This document shows positions 43,638-51,427 of a stretch of 64,000 nucleotides of DNA, piece after piece (within the stretch, counting starts at the first letter, position 1; the number at the start of each line of letters is the position of its first letter). A model generated the notes under the pieces. The model worked only from the letters and a program-made list of their open reading frames with translations. It was not told the origin of the DNA and searched no databases. The stretch comes from Oscillatoria acuminata PCC 6304 (GTDB lineage: Bacteria; Cyanobacteriota; Cyanobacteriia; Cyanobacteriales; Laspinemataceae): assembly GCF_000317105.1 (NCBI RefSeq), contig NC_019693.1, positions 4,713,227 to 4,777,226 of the forward strand, read 5' to 3'. The translations under genes and the position numbers were made by a program.

Positions 43638-44438
43638 ATGGCTGTTCAATCTCCCAAACTGTTCCGATTTTCGACCTGGGGACCCTGGATCGAAGTCCTC
43701 GCCGTCTTCGCTTGGGGTGTATTACTCCTCAAATATTGGGTGAGTGGGGAATTAAATATCCTAATTCACCCGAATTTCTTTGCCCTCACCAACGGGACTG
43801 GGGTGTTCTTGATTCTGCTTGCCTGCTATAAGGCGGCACAATTGGTCCATCAACAGTGGCGATCGCGAAGGGTCCGAAATCGCGGGGCGAGAACCGCAAC
43901 TCCGGCGACGGATCACATTACCCTATTTCCTCCGGGATGGAGTGCGAGTTTGCTCCTAGTCACCGCTGTGCTGGGTTTCCTGATTAGTCCGAGAGTCTTT
44001 GCCAGCGATAAGGCAATGATGCGAGATGTCAACGATTTTTTACCCGTTACCCAATCCCAACCCCAAGCATTTCGCACCGCCAGAAAACCCGAAGAGCGAT
44101 CGCTCATTGACTGGGTACGAACGTTAACAGTGTATCCCGAACCCGATGCTTATACCGGACAACAGGTCAATGTGCAAGGGTTTGTCATTCATCTGCCAGA
44201 CTTGCCCGAGGAATACTTCTTAATCTCTCGCTTTGTGATTACCTGTTGTGCGGCAGATGCCTATCCCGTCGGGCTGCCGGTGAAATTATCCCAAAGTCGC
44301 AGCGCCTATCCGCCGGATACTTGGTTAGAAATTCAAGGGGAAATGAGTACGGAAGTTTTGGAAAATCGCCGTCAGTTGACCATTGTAGCGAATTCAATCC
44401 AGGAAATTCCCGAACCCCGAAATCCTTATGAATATTAA
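43638..44438 (+). CDS. TIGR03943 family protein (DUF1980, YcgQ-like)
   Basis: A 266-residue membrane protein. Three hydrophobic segments lie in the N-terminal half (LAVFAWGVLLLKYWVSG, FALTNGTGVFLILLACY, ASLLLVTAVLGFLISPRVFA), followed by an extracytoplasmic domain with VNVQGFVIHLPDLPEEYFLI, RFVITCCAADAYPVGLPV and WLEIQGEMSTE. The CC pair and OB-like strand order are typical of the family, which is always linked to a DUF318 permease. It is probably the partner subunit or extracytoplasmic module of the permease upstream, which lies 318 bp away because of inserted repeats. A rho-independent terminator follows. Confidence 0.87.
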   Translation: MAVQSPKLFRFSTWGPWIEVLAVFAWGVLLLKYWVSGELNILIHPNFFALTNGTGVFLILLACYKAAQLVHQQWRSRRVRNRGARTATPATDHITLFPPGWSASLLLVTAVLGFLISPRVFASDKAMMRDVNDFLPVTQSQPQAFRTARKPEERSLIDWVRTLTVYPEPDAYTGQQVNVQGFVIHLPDLPEEYFLISRFVITCCAADAYPVGLPVKLSQSRSAYPPDTWLEIQGEMSTEVLENRRQLTIVANSIQEIPEPRNPYEY

Positions 44439-44456
44439 GTGATAGGTTTCCCTGAA

Positions 44457-44488
44457 CTAAAAACCGGGTAAGTTAAACCCGGTTTTTA
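44457..44488 (+). terminator. Rho-independent terminator after the TIGR03943 gene
   Basis: AAAACCGGGT pairs with ACCCGGTTTT around a short loop; T-rich sequence follows. Confidence 0.75.
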
Positions 44489-44546
44489 ACCTCAAATTTT
44501 TATAGAACCTTACCTATCGACCAACTCTTCGATATCTGTTAAGAAA

Positions 44547-45095
44547 GTGGCATTGATGAATCCAACTCTATCTCTGACTCCTCGCGAACTGCTCGCCCGT
44601 TACCAAGCTGGAGAGCGTAATTTTGCTGGAATTCGATTTATAGAACCGAACAATGACCCAGAGGCGCTCTGTGGGGCTGACTTGAGCGGGATTATTTTAA
44701 GAGGAGCTTATCTGCCCGGAGTCAAACTCCGAGAAGCCAACTTGACTGGAGCTAAAATGATGGGAGTTTATATGCCAGACGCTGATTTGACCTTAGCTGA
44801 TTTAAGGAAAGCAGAGTTAATAGGAGCCACCTTAAAGCGAGCCTGCTTGGAGTGTGCAGATCTTAGCTGTACCCTTTTGGAAGGAGTCAACTTGATTGGA
44901 GCCAATCTCGATGGAACTGAGATCTCTAATAGTCCCTTAGCATACAGCGTTTTGTGTCAAACGAATTTTTCTAAAATGTGGCCTTCTCCCCCCTATTTTT
45001 ACACAGACATATATTGTGCTGGCTCCTTGCTTTGGGAAACAACTATGCCCGATGGTACTTTTATAGCGGGGGCCGAATACGACCTGAGATACTAG
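44547..45095 (+). CDS. Pentapeptide repeat protein
   Basis: A 182-residue protein (GTG 44547, or 179 residues from ATG 44556). The N-terminal LTPRELLARYQAGERNFAGI motif is the usual lead-in to cyanobacterial pentapeptide proteins. About 15 A(D/N)LxG-type repeats (ADLSGIILRGAYLPGVKLRE and onward) form a right-handed quadrilateral beta helix. The C-terminal SLLWETTMPDGTFIAGAEYD is a conserved cap. Predicted soluble; role unknown. It is the first of three related genes, the next one starting 75 bp downstream. Confidence 0.88.
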   Translation: MALMNPTLSLTPRELLARYQAGERNFAGIRFIEPNNDPEALCGADLSGIILRGAYLPGVKLREANLTGAKMMGVYMPDADLTLADLRKAELIGATLKRACLECADLSCTLLEGVNLIGANLDGTEISNSPLAYSVLCQTNFSKMWPSPPYFYTDIYCAGSLLWETTMPDGTFIAGAEYDLRY

Positions 45096-45169
45096 ATTAT
45101 AGTCATCGATTTGAAGAAAAAAACAGGATTTTGTAAAAAGTTATTTGAAATTTAGACAACAATTTAAAG

Positions 45170-45715
45170 ATGACTCAAAATTTATTGATTTCCCTTAGCG
45201 AATTGCTCTCGCGTTACCAAGCAGGAGAGCGAAATTTTGCTGGCTACGTTCCACCTAGAAGTCTGCGCAACCTTGATTTAAGCAATATTATTTTCAGTGG
45301 TGCTAACCTAGAAGAAGCTTCGCTCATTGATTCCAAGTTATGCGGCGCTCAACTGGTTGGAACTAATTTTGTGGGAGCTTTTCTGATTCAAACTGATTTA
45401 AGCGGAGCCGACCTAACAGGAGCCAACCTAGATCATGCTCACTTGTGGGGAGTTAATTTAAGAGGAGCTAAATTGATTGATGCTAACTTGACCAGAGCGC
45501 AGTTTGGGTTGTCATCAGTAGAAAGCTATTCTAATCTAACGAGCGCCAACTTACGAGGAAGCATCCTCGCTGATGTTAGGCTGGGGTGGGTACAAATCGA
45601 TCCAGGATATCCTCGCCAGCTTGACTGCACGGGTGCATTGCTCTGGAACACCACCTTACCCGATGGCATATTTGTAGCCGGACCTACATATTTGAACTCA
45701 GAGGTTTCCAAATAA
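45170..45715 (+). CDS. Pentapeptide repeat protein (tandem paralogue)
   Basis: A 181-residue protein with the same lead-in (LSELLSRYQAGERNFAGYVP) and cap (GALLWNTTLPDGIFVAGPTY) as the gene before it, and pentapeptide repeats such as ADLTGANLDHAHLWGVNLRG. It probably arose by tandem duplication. An imperfect hairpin at 45761-45791 may end the transcript. Confidence 0.87.
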   Translation: MTQNLLISLSELLSRYQAGERNFAGYVPPRSLRNLDLSNIIFSGANLEEASLIDSKLCGAQLVGTNFVGAFLIQTDLSGADLTGANLDHAHLWGVNLRGAKLIDANLTRAQFGLSSVESYSNLTSANLRGSILADVRLGWVQIDPGYPRQLDCTGALLWNTTLPDGIFVAGPTYLNSEVSK

Positions 45716-45760
45716 ATATCCTCTGTTGCTTCGCCATCGTTTACTACAAACTTTTATCCC

Positions 45761-45791
45761 AATCGGGAGGTGAAACGCCTACCTCCTGATT
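45761..45791. terminator. Hairpin between convergent genes
   Basis: AATCGGGAGGT pairs with ACCTCCTGATT (one mismatch). It could terminate both the rightward pentapeptide pair and leftward transcription. Confidence 0.5.
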
Positions 45792-45831
45792 TGGGTAATT
45801 TATTTCTTGAAATCCCCTAATTTTGCAGTTT

Positions 45832-46062
45832 TCAGGAGATTATACTCGTATCGGTATAACTTTCGATGACCTCCTCAATCTCATCGGTAATGTTCGAGAA
45901 AAAGTCAAAGCCAGTTAGCTCTTCAAGCTCGTTTACTGAGGTAATAATACTAACGCTGGAATTCCTCCAGTTTTGGTTTTGTGGATGAGGAACATTTTGC
46001 ATCAACACCGCAAAAGTAGTCGCTCCATCCGTGATGTCCGTGGGACTTTGGTCGATGTTTGA
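45832..46062 (-). pseudogene. C-terminal relic of a DNA/RNA non-specific endonuclease
   Basis: The encoded segment SPTDITDGATTFAVLMQNVP, then HPQNQNWRNSSVSI and LTGFDFFSNITDEIEEVIES, matches the last ~75 residues of secreted NucA/EndA-type nucleases. The catalytic DRGH part is absent. The fragment begins directly after the stop of the pentapeptide gene on the same strand, so the 5' part was probably lost by a deletion or by insertion of that gene. Confidence 0.7.
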
Positions 46063-46063
46063 C

Positions 46064-46570
46064 TTAATTGCTGTATTTAGGCCCGACTTCAACACTTCCA
46101 TCCGGCAGGATTGTATTCCAAAGAAGAACTCCATCTGCCTGATATAGATTTAGGTTTTTCGCACCAGTTAGGTTTGCATAAGCAAGATTAGACCTACCTA
46201 AGGTAGCATACAGTAAGTTAGTCTGCTGCAATCTTGCCCAACTCAAGTTAGCACTTTCTAAATCACAGCGACTTAAGTCAGCAGAGTGTAAGTTACTTCT
46301 GTGTAAATTAATGTTAACTAAGTTGGCATGACTAAGATTAGCTTTGACTAAAACAGCATGACTTAAATTTGCTCCTATGAGGCAGGAGTCAGCCAAATTC
46401 GCTTCTACTAAGTAAACATGGAAAAGATAAGCACCCATTAAATTAATTCCTCTTAAATCGGCTCCTTTAAGCTTGGCTCTAGAGCCGTCAACATTAAAAT
46501 GAATTCCCACAAAATTTCTCTTTCCATTTTCATAATTTGTTAACAAATCTTCAATTGTCATGCTCATCAT
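46064..46570 (-). CDS. Pentapeptide repeat protein
   Basis: A 168-residue protein if started at ATG 46570 (further ATGs at 46567 and 46561; the frame is open to 46702, but that extension looks non-coding). The lead-in TIEDLLTNYENGKRNFVGIH and cap ADGVLLWNTILPDGSVEVGP relate it to the two pentapeptide genes on the opposite strand. About 15 A(N/D)L repeats lie between. Its 3' end abuts the nuclease relic. Confidence 0.85.
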   Translation of the reverse strand: MMSMTIEDLLTNYENGKRNFVGIHFNVDGSRAKLKGADLRGINLMGAYLFHVYLVEANLADSCLIGANLSHAVLVKANLSHANLVNINLHRSNLHSADLSRCDLESANLSWARLQQTNLLYATLGRSNLAYANLTGAKNLNLYQADGVLLWNTILPDGSVEVGPKYSN

Positions 46571-46705
46571 GTATTTGTTATTGGTTTTATTTTTTACATT
46601 TTGCAATCTAGAAAAGTGTTTGTACCGAAGAAGCAAAAGAACAACAAAACCCACCCCATCAGACTGGGGAAGCGGTTGTGTCTTCCCCAGTTTCTTCCCC
46701 ACAAT

Positions 46706-47035
46706 TTAGGATTTTTTCGTAAATTTTTGAAACAACAGTTGCAGTCCCAGACAAAATAAACCCAAGGCAGCAAAGGCAAAAACAAAGGTTGCCAGGGTAC
46801 TCACCCCGGTGACTAATGTCCGAACTGCGGCGGAAATATTCACGGCGATGGGATTATCTGAGTGAATCGGTTTGTTGGCAAAAGTGGAGGCGATCGCACT
46901 GGTGAGCATCATACAGGCATAAGCAAACCCTCCAGAAATCAATGAACCCATAAAGCACCGCATCAGGGTGGGTTGCACGGGTTCTTCATGAGTCACTGAG
47001 AGGGGTGTGGGTTGAGTCGGTGTGGGATTAGTCAT
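46706..47035 (-). CDS. DUF3082 family membrane protein
   Basis: A 109-residue cyanobacterial protein with two hydrophobic segments (FMGSLISGGFAYACMMLTSA and LVTGVSTLATFVFAFAALGL). I recall the family as commonly encoded next to ispE in cyanobacteria, as here. It is 71 bp downstream of ispE on the same strand, likely the last gene of that operon. Function unknown. Confidence 0.82.
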   Translation of the reverse strand: MTNPTPTQPTPLSVTHEEPVQPTLMRCFMGSLISGGFAYACMMLTSAIASTFANKPIHSDNPIAVNISAAVRTLVTGVSTLATFVFAFAALGLFCLGLQLLFQKFTKKS

Positions 47036-47106
47036 GAATTTTCTATGGCGAATGAACTGTTTAAATTGTAACGTTTGGATTTGGATATCGAGAGAACAGA
47101 ACCCCC

Positions 47107-48060
47107 CTAATGGACCCCTGGGGCTAACTGAATCCCGGTATTAATGAATTTAGCAATCCAAAAATTTAGGTCCGGATTTCCCAGAGTATTTTGAACTTGT
47201 GCGCGGATTTGTTCCGCTTTTTCCCGGGAGTCGGTGAGGGCAAATACGGTGGGTCCGGAACCGGACATTAGGGTTCCCAAAACATCACATTGTTCAAAGG
47301 TTTGCCGCAGTTTTAACACTTGAGGATATTCTGGCAAGACGACTTTTTCTAAGTCATTGTGCAAACATTCTACCACTTTCATCTCATCCCGAAGGGCGAT
47401 CGCCTTGACAATGGGTCCGGAATGGACTCGCTTTTGTCTAGCAGCTAAATCGGGGGATTCTCGAACGTAGCTACTGCCAAATTGCTGGCGATAGGTTTGA
47501 TACGCCCAAGCGGTAGAAACCCCTAAACTGCGATATTTTGCCAGAATTACATACAATCCTTCTAAATCCGGCAGGGGTTCGAGTTCGTTTCCTCGTCCCG
47601 TTGCCAAGGCGGTCCCTCCGGTGATACAAAAGGGAATATCCGAACCCAGTTGACTGGCTAAATCGTGTAATTCCGGTTGGGTTAAGCCGAGGTCCCAGAG
47701 CATTTCCAGTCCCACCAACACGGCAGCGGCATTGCTGGACCCCCCAGCTAATCCGGCAGCGACGGGAATCTGTTTATCGATGAAGATATCTGCACCGCCA
47801 TATTGTTCAAAAGCCTCGGGATAGTTCGTTTTGAGGAGTTCGGCGGCGCGGTAGGCGAGGTTGGTGCGATCGCAGGGCACTTCCGGATGTTGGCAGTGGA
47901 TCCGAAAGTCCTCGGTGCCATTGGCGCGAATCTCGACGCGATCGCCTAAGTCGATGCTTTGCAGGACCATTGACAATTCATGATACCCATCGGGGCGATC
48001 GCCGATAATTTCCAGATACAGATTGATTTTAGCCGGTGCAATCAGTGAATAAGAGCGCAT
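47107..48060 (-). CDS. ispE: 4-diphosphocytidyl-2-C-methyl-D-erythritol kinase
   Basis: A 317-residue GHMP kinase of the MEP isoprenoid pathway; it phosphorylates CDP-ME. The N-terminus APAKINLYLEIIGDRPDGYH and the ATP-binding loop PVAAGLAGGSSNAAAVLVGL are diagnostic. GSDIPFCITGGTALATGRGN and the C-terminal GTLMSGSGPTVFALTDS complete the fold. It starts 8 bp after rsmA, so it is cotranscribed with it; the rsmA-ispE order is common in cyanobacteria. Confidence 0.96.
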   Translation of the reverse strand: MRSYSLIAPAKINLYLEIIGDRPDGYHELSMVLQSIDLGDRVEIRANGTEDFRIHCQHPEVPCDRTNLAYRAAELLKTNYPEAFEQYGGADIFIDKQIPVAAGLAGGSSNAAAVLVGLEMLWDLGLTQPELHDLASQLGSDIPFCITGGTALATGRGNELEPLPDLEGLYVILAKYRSLGVSTAWAYQTYRQQFGSSYVRESPDLAARQKRVHSGPIVKAIALRDEMKVVECLHNDLEKVVLPEYPQVLKLRQTFEQCDVLGTLMSGSGPTVFALTDSREKAEQIRAQVQNTLGNPDLNFWIAKFINTGIQLAPGVH

Positions 48061-48068
48061 GGGGGTAT

Positions 48069-48908
48069 TTAAGGGGTGACGGAATGTTCGAGGTTTAATA
48101 AGTTACTTAAAGCCACCCACTGCGACACACTCAGGTCTTCGGCACGCACTTGGGGGTTAATGTTTAATTGTTCCAGAAACTGGGTCAGTTGATCGCGATC
48201 AATCAGTCCTTTTAAATTATTTCGTAACATTTTGCGCTTGCTGGAAAACCCGACTTTGACTAAAGTCTCTAACCACCGAGGGCGATCGGCAGGAAGCGCT
48301 AAGGGGCGCGGCGACAATCGGACCACGGCAGAATCGACTTTCGGGGCCGGGTAAAAGGCTTTGGCAGGAACGGTACAGATATATTCGCACTCAGCGACAT
48401 ACTGCACCCGCACAGATAATGCCCCATAGGTGCGGGATCCGGGTGCGGCATTGATCCGTTCTGCCACTTCTTTTTGAATCAGCAGGACGACGGACTGATA
48501 GGACATTCGCGGCGGTTGGGAAATGGTGCCGAGGAGTTTTTCCAGAATGGGGCCGGTGATATTATAGGGAATATTGGCAACAACTTTATTGGGGTGGTGA
48601 AAGTGTTCCGGGGTTTGGGTTAAGACGGACTCTAAATCCAGGTCCAAAAAGTCGGCACATAAGAGTAAGAAATTCGGAATCTCCCCCAATTTCTTAGCGA
48701 GTTTTTGGGACAAATTGCGGTCAATTTCTACAGCCACCACAGATTCAGCCCGGGAGAGTAACTGTCGGGTGAGGATGCCGGTCCCGGGGCCAATCTCTAG
48801 GATGCGATCGCCGGGGGATAATGCCGCCGCATTGACAATTTCATTGAGGGCTTTATCGCTTTGCAGCCAGTGTTGAGCAAATTGTTTTCTAGGATAAGGC
48901 GATGGCAT
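48069..48908 (-). CDS. rsmA: 16S rRNA (adenine1518/1519-N6,N6)-dimethyltransferase
   Basis: A 279-residue KsgA/RsmA enzyme that dimethylates two adjacent adenines in 16S rRNA. ATG 48908 gives the usual MPSPYPRKQFAQHWLQSD start; the open frame reaches 48971, but that extension does not match the family. The SAM site is DRILEIGPGTGILTRQLL, the catalytic NIPYNITGPILEKLL is intact, and KAFYPAPKVDSAVVRLSP is present. First gene of the rsmA-ispE-DUF3082 operon. Confidence 0.96.
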   Translation of the reverse strand: MPSPYPRKQFAQHWLQSDKALNEIVNAAALSPGDRILEIGPGTGILTRQLLSRAESVVAVEIDRNLSQKLAKKLGEIPNFLLLCADFLDLDLESVLTQTPEHFHHPNKVVANIPYNITGPILEKLLGTISQPPRMSYQSVVLLIQKEVAERINAAPGSRTYGALSVRVQYVAECEYICTVPAKAFYPAPKVDSAVVRLSPRPLALPADRPRWLETLVKVGFSSKRKMLRNNLKGLIDRDQLTQFLEQLNINPQVRAEDLSVSQWVALSNLLNLEHSVTP

Positions 48909-49170
48909 TTTGATCAGGGGTGGGTTCGTTGAAAAGTTTAACTTTTTTATTTTACCGGATTTTGGACCCAAAAATTGTCATCTTTCTTAAGGAAGATTTA
49001 CGGTTATTTCTTGAGGAGGAATTTTTGAGGAGTCGCCCCGGATACCGATTTTCCTCCCCCCTACAAAGAAAGAAATTAAAAACGTTCTACCTTAAGGGAG
49101 AGGAAGATTAGAGTGAAAGTTACTAAAGTTTACATAGCGTGTAAAACACCATTAAGGATATACAATTATC

Positions 49171-49680
49171 ATGGCAAATTTAGCAGACAACATCAAACAA
49201 GCCAAAGAAACTCTACCGAATATTACGCCGACTCCCCCGGATATAAAACCCCAGGTGACCCCTGGAGAACTCAAGTCTCGTCTGGAGTGGGGAGAACCCG
49301 GTTTAACCATTATCGATGTGCGCGAGCGCGAATCTTTCAACTACGAACGCATCACCGGCGCGATGGCCATGCCCATGGAGAACCTCGCCGAAACCCTGAG
49401 TTCCAGCTTAGAATACAAGCGGGACATCTACCTGTATGGTGACAGCGACGAGCAAACCAAACAAGCCGCCAGCCAACTCCGCAGCGGTGGCTTCATCAAC
49501 GTTGCTGAAATTAAAGGCGGTTTACCGGCTTGGAAGGCGATCGGCGGTCCTACGGAAGGGATTGTTTCTGTGGAAGGTCCTTCCGGTCCGAGTTCCGTGA
49601 AGAAAAGCGAAAGTAACGTGGCTGCTCGTGTCGGCAAACAAGGCGATTTAGAAGCCAAAAAATCTCAACAACATCGCTAG
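49171..49680 (+). CDS. Rhodanese-like protein without catalytic cysteine
   Basis: A 169-residue protein with one rhodanese fold (about residues 28-130: VTPGELKSRLEWGEPGLTII, DVRERESFNYERITGAMAMP, QLRSGGFINVAEIKGGLPAW). The active-site loop, normally C-(x)4-R/G after a hydrophobic strand, reads DIYLYGDSDEQTKQ; the cysteine is absent, so sulfurtransferase activity is unlikely. The C-terminal 40 residues are Ser/Lys-rich and disordered. ATG 49171 follows an AT-rich leader. A regulatory or scaffolding role is inferred. Confidence 0.85.
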   Translation: MANLADNIKQAKETLPNITPTPPDIKPQVTPGELKSRLEWGEPGLTIIDVRERESFNYERITGAMAMPMENLAETLSSSLEYKRDIYLYGDSDEQTKQAASQLRSGGFINVAEIKGGLPAWKAIGGPTEGIVSVEGPSGPSSVKKSESNVAARVGKQGDLEAKKSQQHR

Positions 49681-49796
49681 AGTGCAGTTCTCAAGTCTGC
49701 GATAGACGGGGTGATTGAGCCTAAATTCAGCTTTTAGGCTTGCGATAATCCCTGATAGTAGAGGCGCGATTAATCGCGTCTCTACTCTGGCGTTTT

Positions 49797-49972
49797 TAGG
49801 GAACTCCAAAAAATAAAATCTCCAAAACGTTCGTTCGTAGTGACGGATCAACGGAGTAGCCTTCTCAATGTAGGGGCGCAATGCTTTCGCCCAAAAGAGG
49901 GCCTGCGCATTGCGCCCCTACACATACCTTTGAACGTTTGGAGGATTTATATTTTGCGATCGCCTTATAGGG
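49797..49972. repeat. MITE-like element, family A, copy 2
   Basis: Ends AAAATCTCCAAAACGTTCG and GAACGTTTGGAGGATTTATA with centre phrase GATCAACGGAGTAGCC, plus an internal hairpin (GTAGGGGCGCAATGCTTTCG against GCATTGCGCCCCTAC). The 49681-50168 gap also contains a small hairpin at 49759-49786 and a half-copy of the CCCTTCCC palindrome near 50010-50057; no gene is seen. Confidence 0.75.
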
Positions 49973-50168
49973 AGTTGTGGAGTAACCTAAAAAACTATTT
50001 CTCCCTCTCCCTCTTCTCCCCCTTCCCTCTCAGGGAAGGGGGTTGGGGGGTTAGGTCACTCTGAGCGATCGAGCAAACATGATATAATCGTAGAAGGGAG
50101 CAAGATGCACCCACTCCTGAATTTTAGGTTCAGAATGATTTAGACGGGCCGAGATAGCCAGTTTCAGA

Positions 50169-51101
50169 CTACTGCGCGATCGCCGGGAAATAGTCCGGAT
50201 TAACAACTTTCCAGGTACTCGCTAACGCTTCAGCGATCGCACCTGTAATAAAGTCATTGCTCCAATAGCCGACATGAGACAGGGGATTCCAACTGGTTAA
50301 TACATTCCCCACATTCACCGGCCAATCTGTCGTTACCACTTGTTCATATTCAGGACTCAGAGGTTTGAGCGGATAAGAAATAATATCATTCGGGTCATAA
50401 AAATTAACCCATTCCCCGACTAAATCCGGATGATAATTCGATAACTGCTTCGCTGGAACCTGGATGGGACGGTCGAACTTTTGATGCAAACTCCACAGGG
50501 CGATCGGACTCCCGAGACTATAAAATAAACTCAAGGTTTCCCCCCGTTCTAACGGAGTATTTCCCATCTGATTCGTCACCGCTTCAGGCATCAGCACTTT
50601 ACTCCCCTGGGTCCGAGTAAATTCCTGAAGATCATAAAAGTAATTACTGGCAATCACCGACCCTAGACTATGAGCAACGGTGCAGAGGGGGGCGGTGGGA
50701 CCGGCTTTTTCCGCTAAATTTCGCAGACTTTCCGCCACCCTGCTATGAATCCGGTCATACAGACTGCGATCGCGTTCTGAGGTGACTTGATAGGCGATCG
50801 TATCTCCCAAAACATTGATGAAAAAGAACCGTAACCATTCAAAGCGCAAATTCTCTCCCTGCACTTTTTCCCATAACTCCCCTTGTTCCGGTTGCAGCAA
50901 CGGTGCCCAATAAATATATTCAAATACTAATCGAGATTCTGCTTCTTCTGGGGAAATTCCCAACTGTTGGGCAAATCTTTCGATAATTTGACGGGATAAT
51001 CTGCTAAAATATTTCGGTTGTTCTAACTTCCCTTCATCCACATCCGGATCTCCCGACCCCATGCCATGAATAACGGCAACAGCTATTTTTTGAACTGACA
51101 T
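50169..51101 (-). CDS. Alpha/beta hydrolase (lipase-like)
   Basis: A 310-residue protein from ATG 51101 (MSVQKIAVAVIHGMGSGDPD); the open frame reaches 51233, but the family begins here. VIHGMGSGDP forms the oxyanion strand; the nucleophile Ser is in CTVAHSLGSVIASNYFYDL. A conserved Asp region (NFYDPNDIISYPLKPL) and a C-terminal His (SHVGYWSND) complete a likely triad. No signal peptide, so cytosolic. It resembles PGAP1/lipase-type hydrolases; the substrate is unknown. Confidence 0.83.
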   Translation of the reverse strand: MSVQKIAVAVIHGMGSGDPDVDEGKLEQPKYFSRLSRQIIERFAQQLGISPEEAESRLVFEYIYWAPLLQPEQGELWEKVQGENLRFEWLRFFFINVLGDTIAYQVTSERDRSLYDRIHSRVAESLRNLAEKAGPTAPLCTVAHSLGSVIASNYFYDLQEFTRTQGSKVLMPEAVTNQMGNTPLERGETLSLFYSLGSPIALWSLHQKFDRPIQVPAKQLSNYHPDLVGEWVNFYDPNDIISYPLKPLSPEYEQVVTTDWPVNVGNVLTSWNPLSHVGYWSNDFITGAIAEALASTWKVVNPDYFPAIAQ

Positions 51102-51351
51102 GATGCTAACCCTTTTAAAAAAATTGGCAAACTTTTCCCTATCATAAATCCCTTCGCCGTTCTCGACTGCCTCCTGTAGGCTGATCTTGACAATCCGGGA
51201 TGGAAACGGCACAAAACGCCCAGATTTCGTCATGCGGGTTTAGCCTTAAAAAACAATATCAACCCTGACCCCTTCAGGGTTGACCGACATGGCGATCGCG
51301 AGATCGTTTATATCAAGTCCGGTAGATTAACCTAAAAAACCCTTTCTTTCT

Positions 51352-51404
51352 TCCTCTTCTCCCCCTTCCCTCTTAGGGAAGGGGGTTGGGGGGTTAGGTC
51401 CCTC
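51352..51404. repeat. Half-copy of the GAGACCTAACCCCCC palindromic repeat
   Basis: CCCCCTTCCCTCTTAGGGAA followed by GGGGGTTGGGGGGTTAGGTC. A matching half-copy lies at 50010-50057; both are followed within about 25 bp by CAAACATGATAT. Confidence 0.7.
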
Positions 51405-51427
51405 CGTATAATCAAGCAAACATGATA

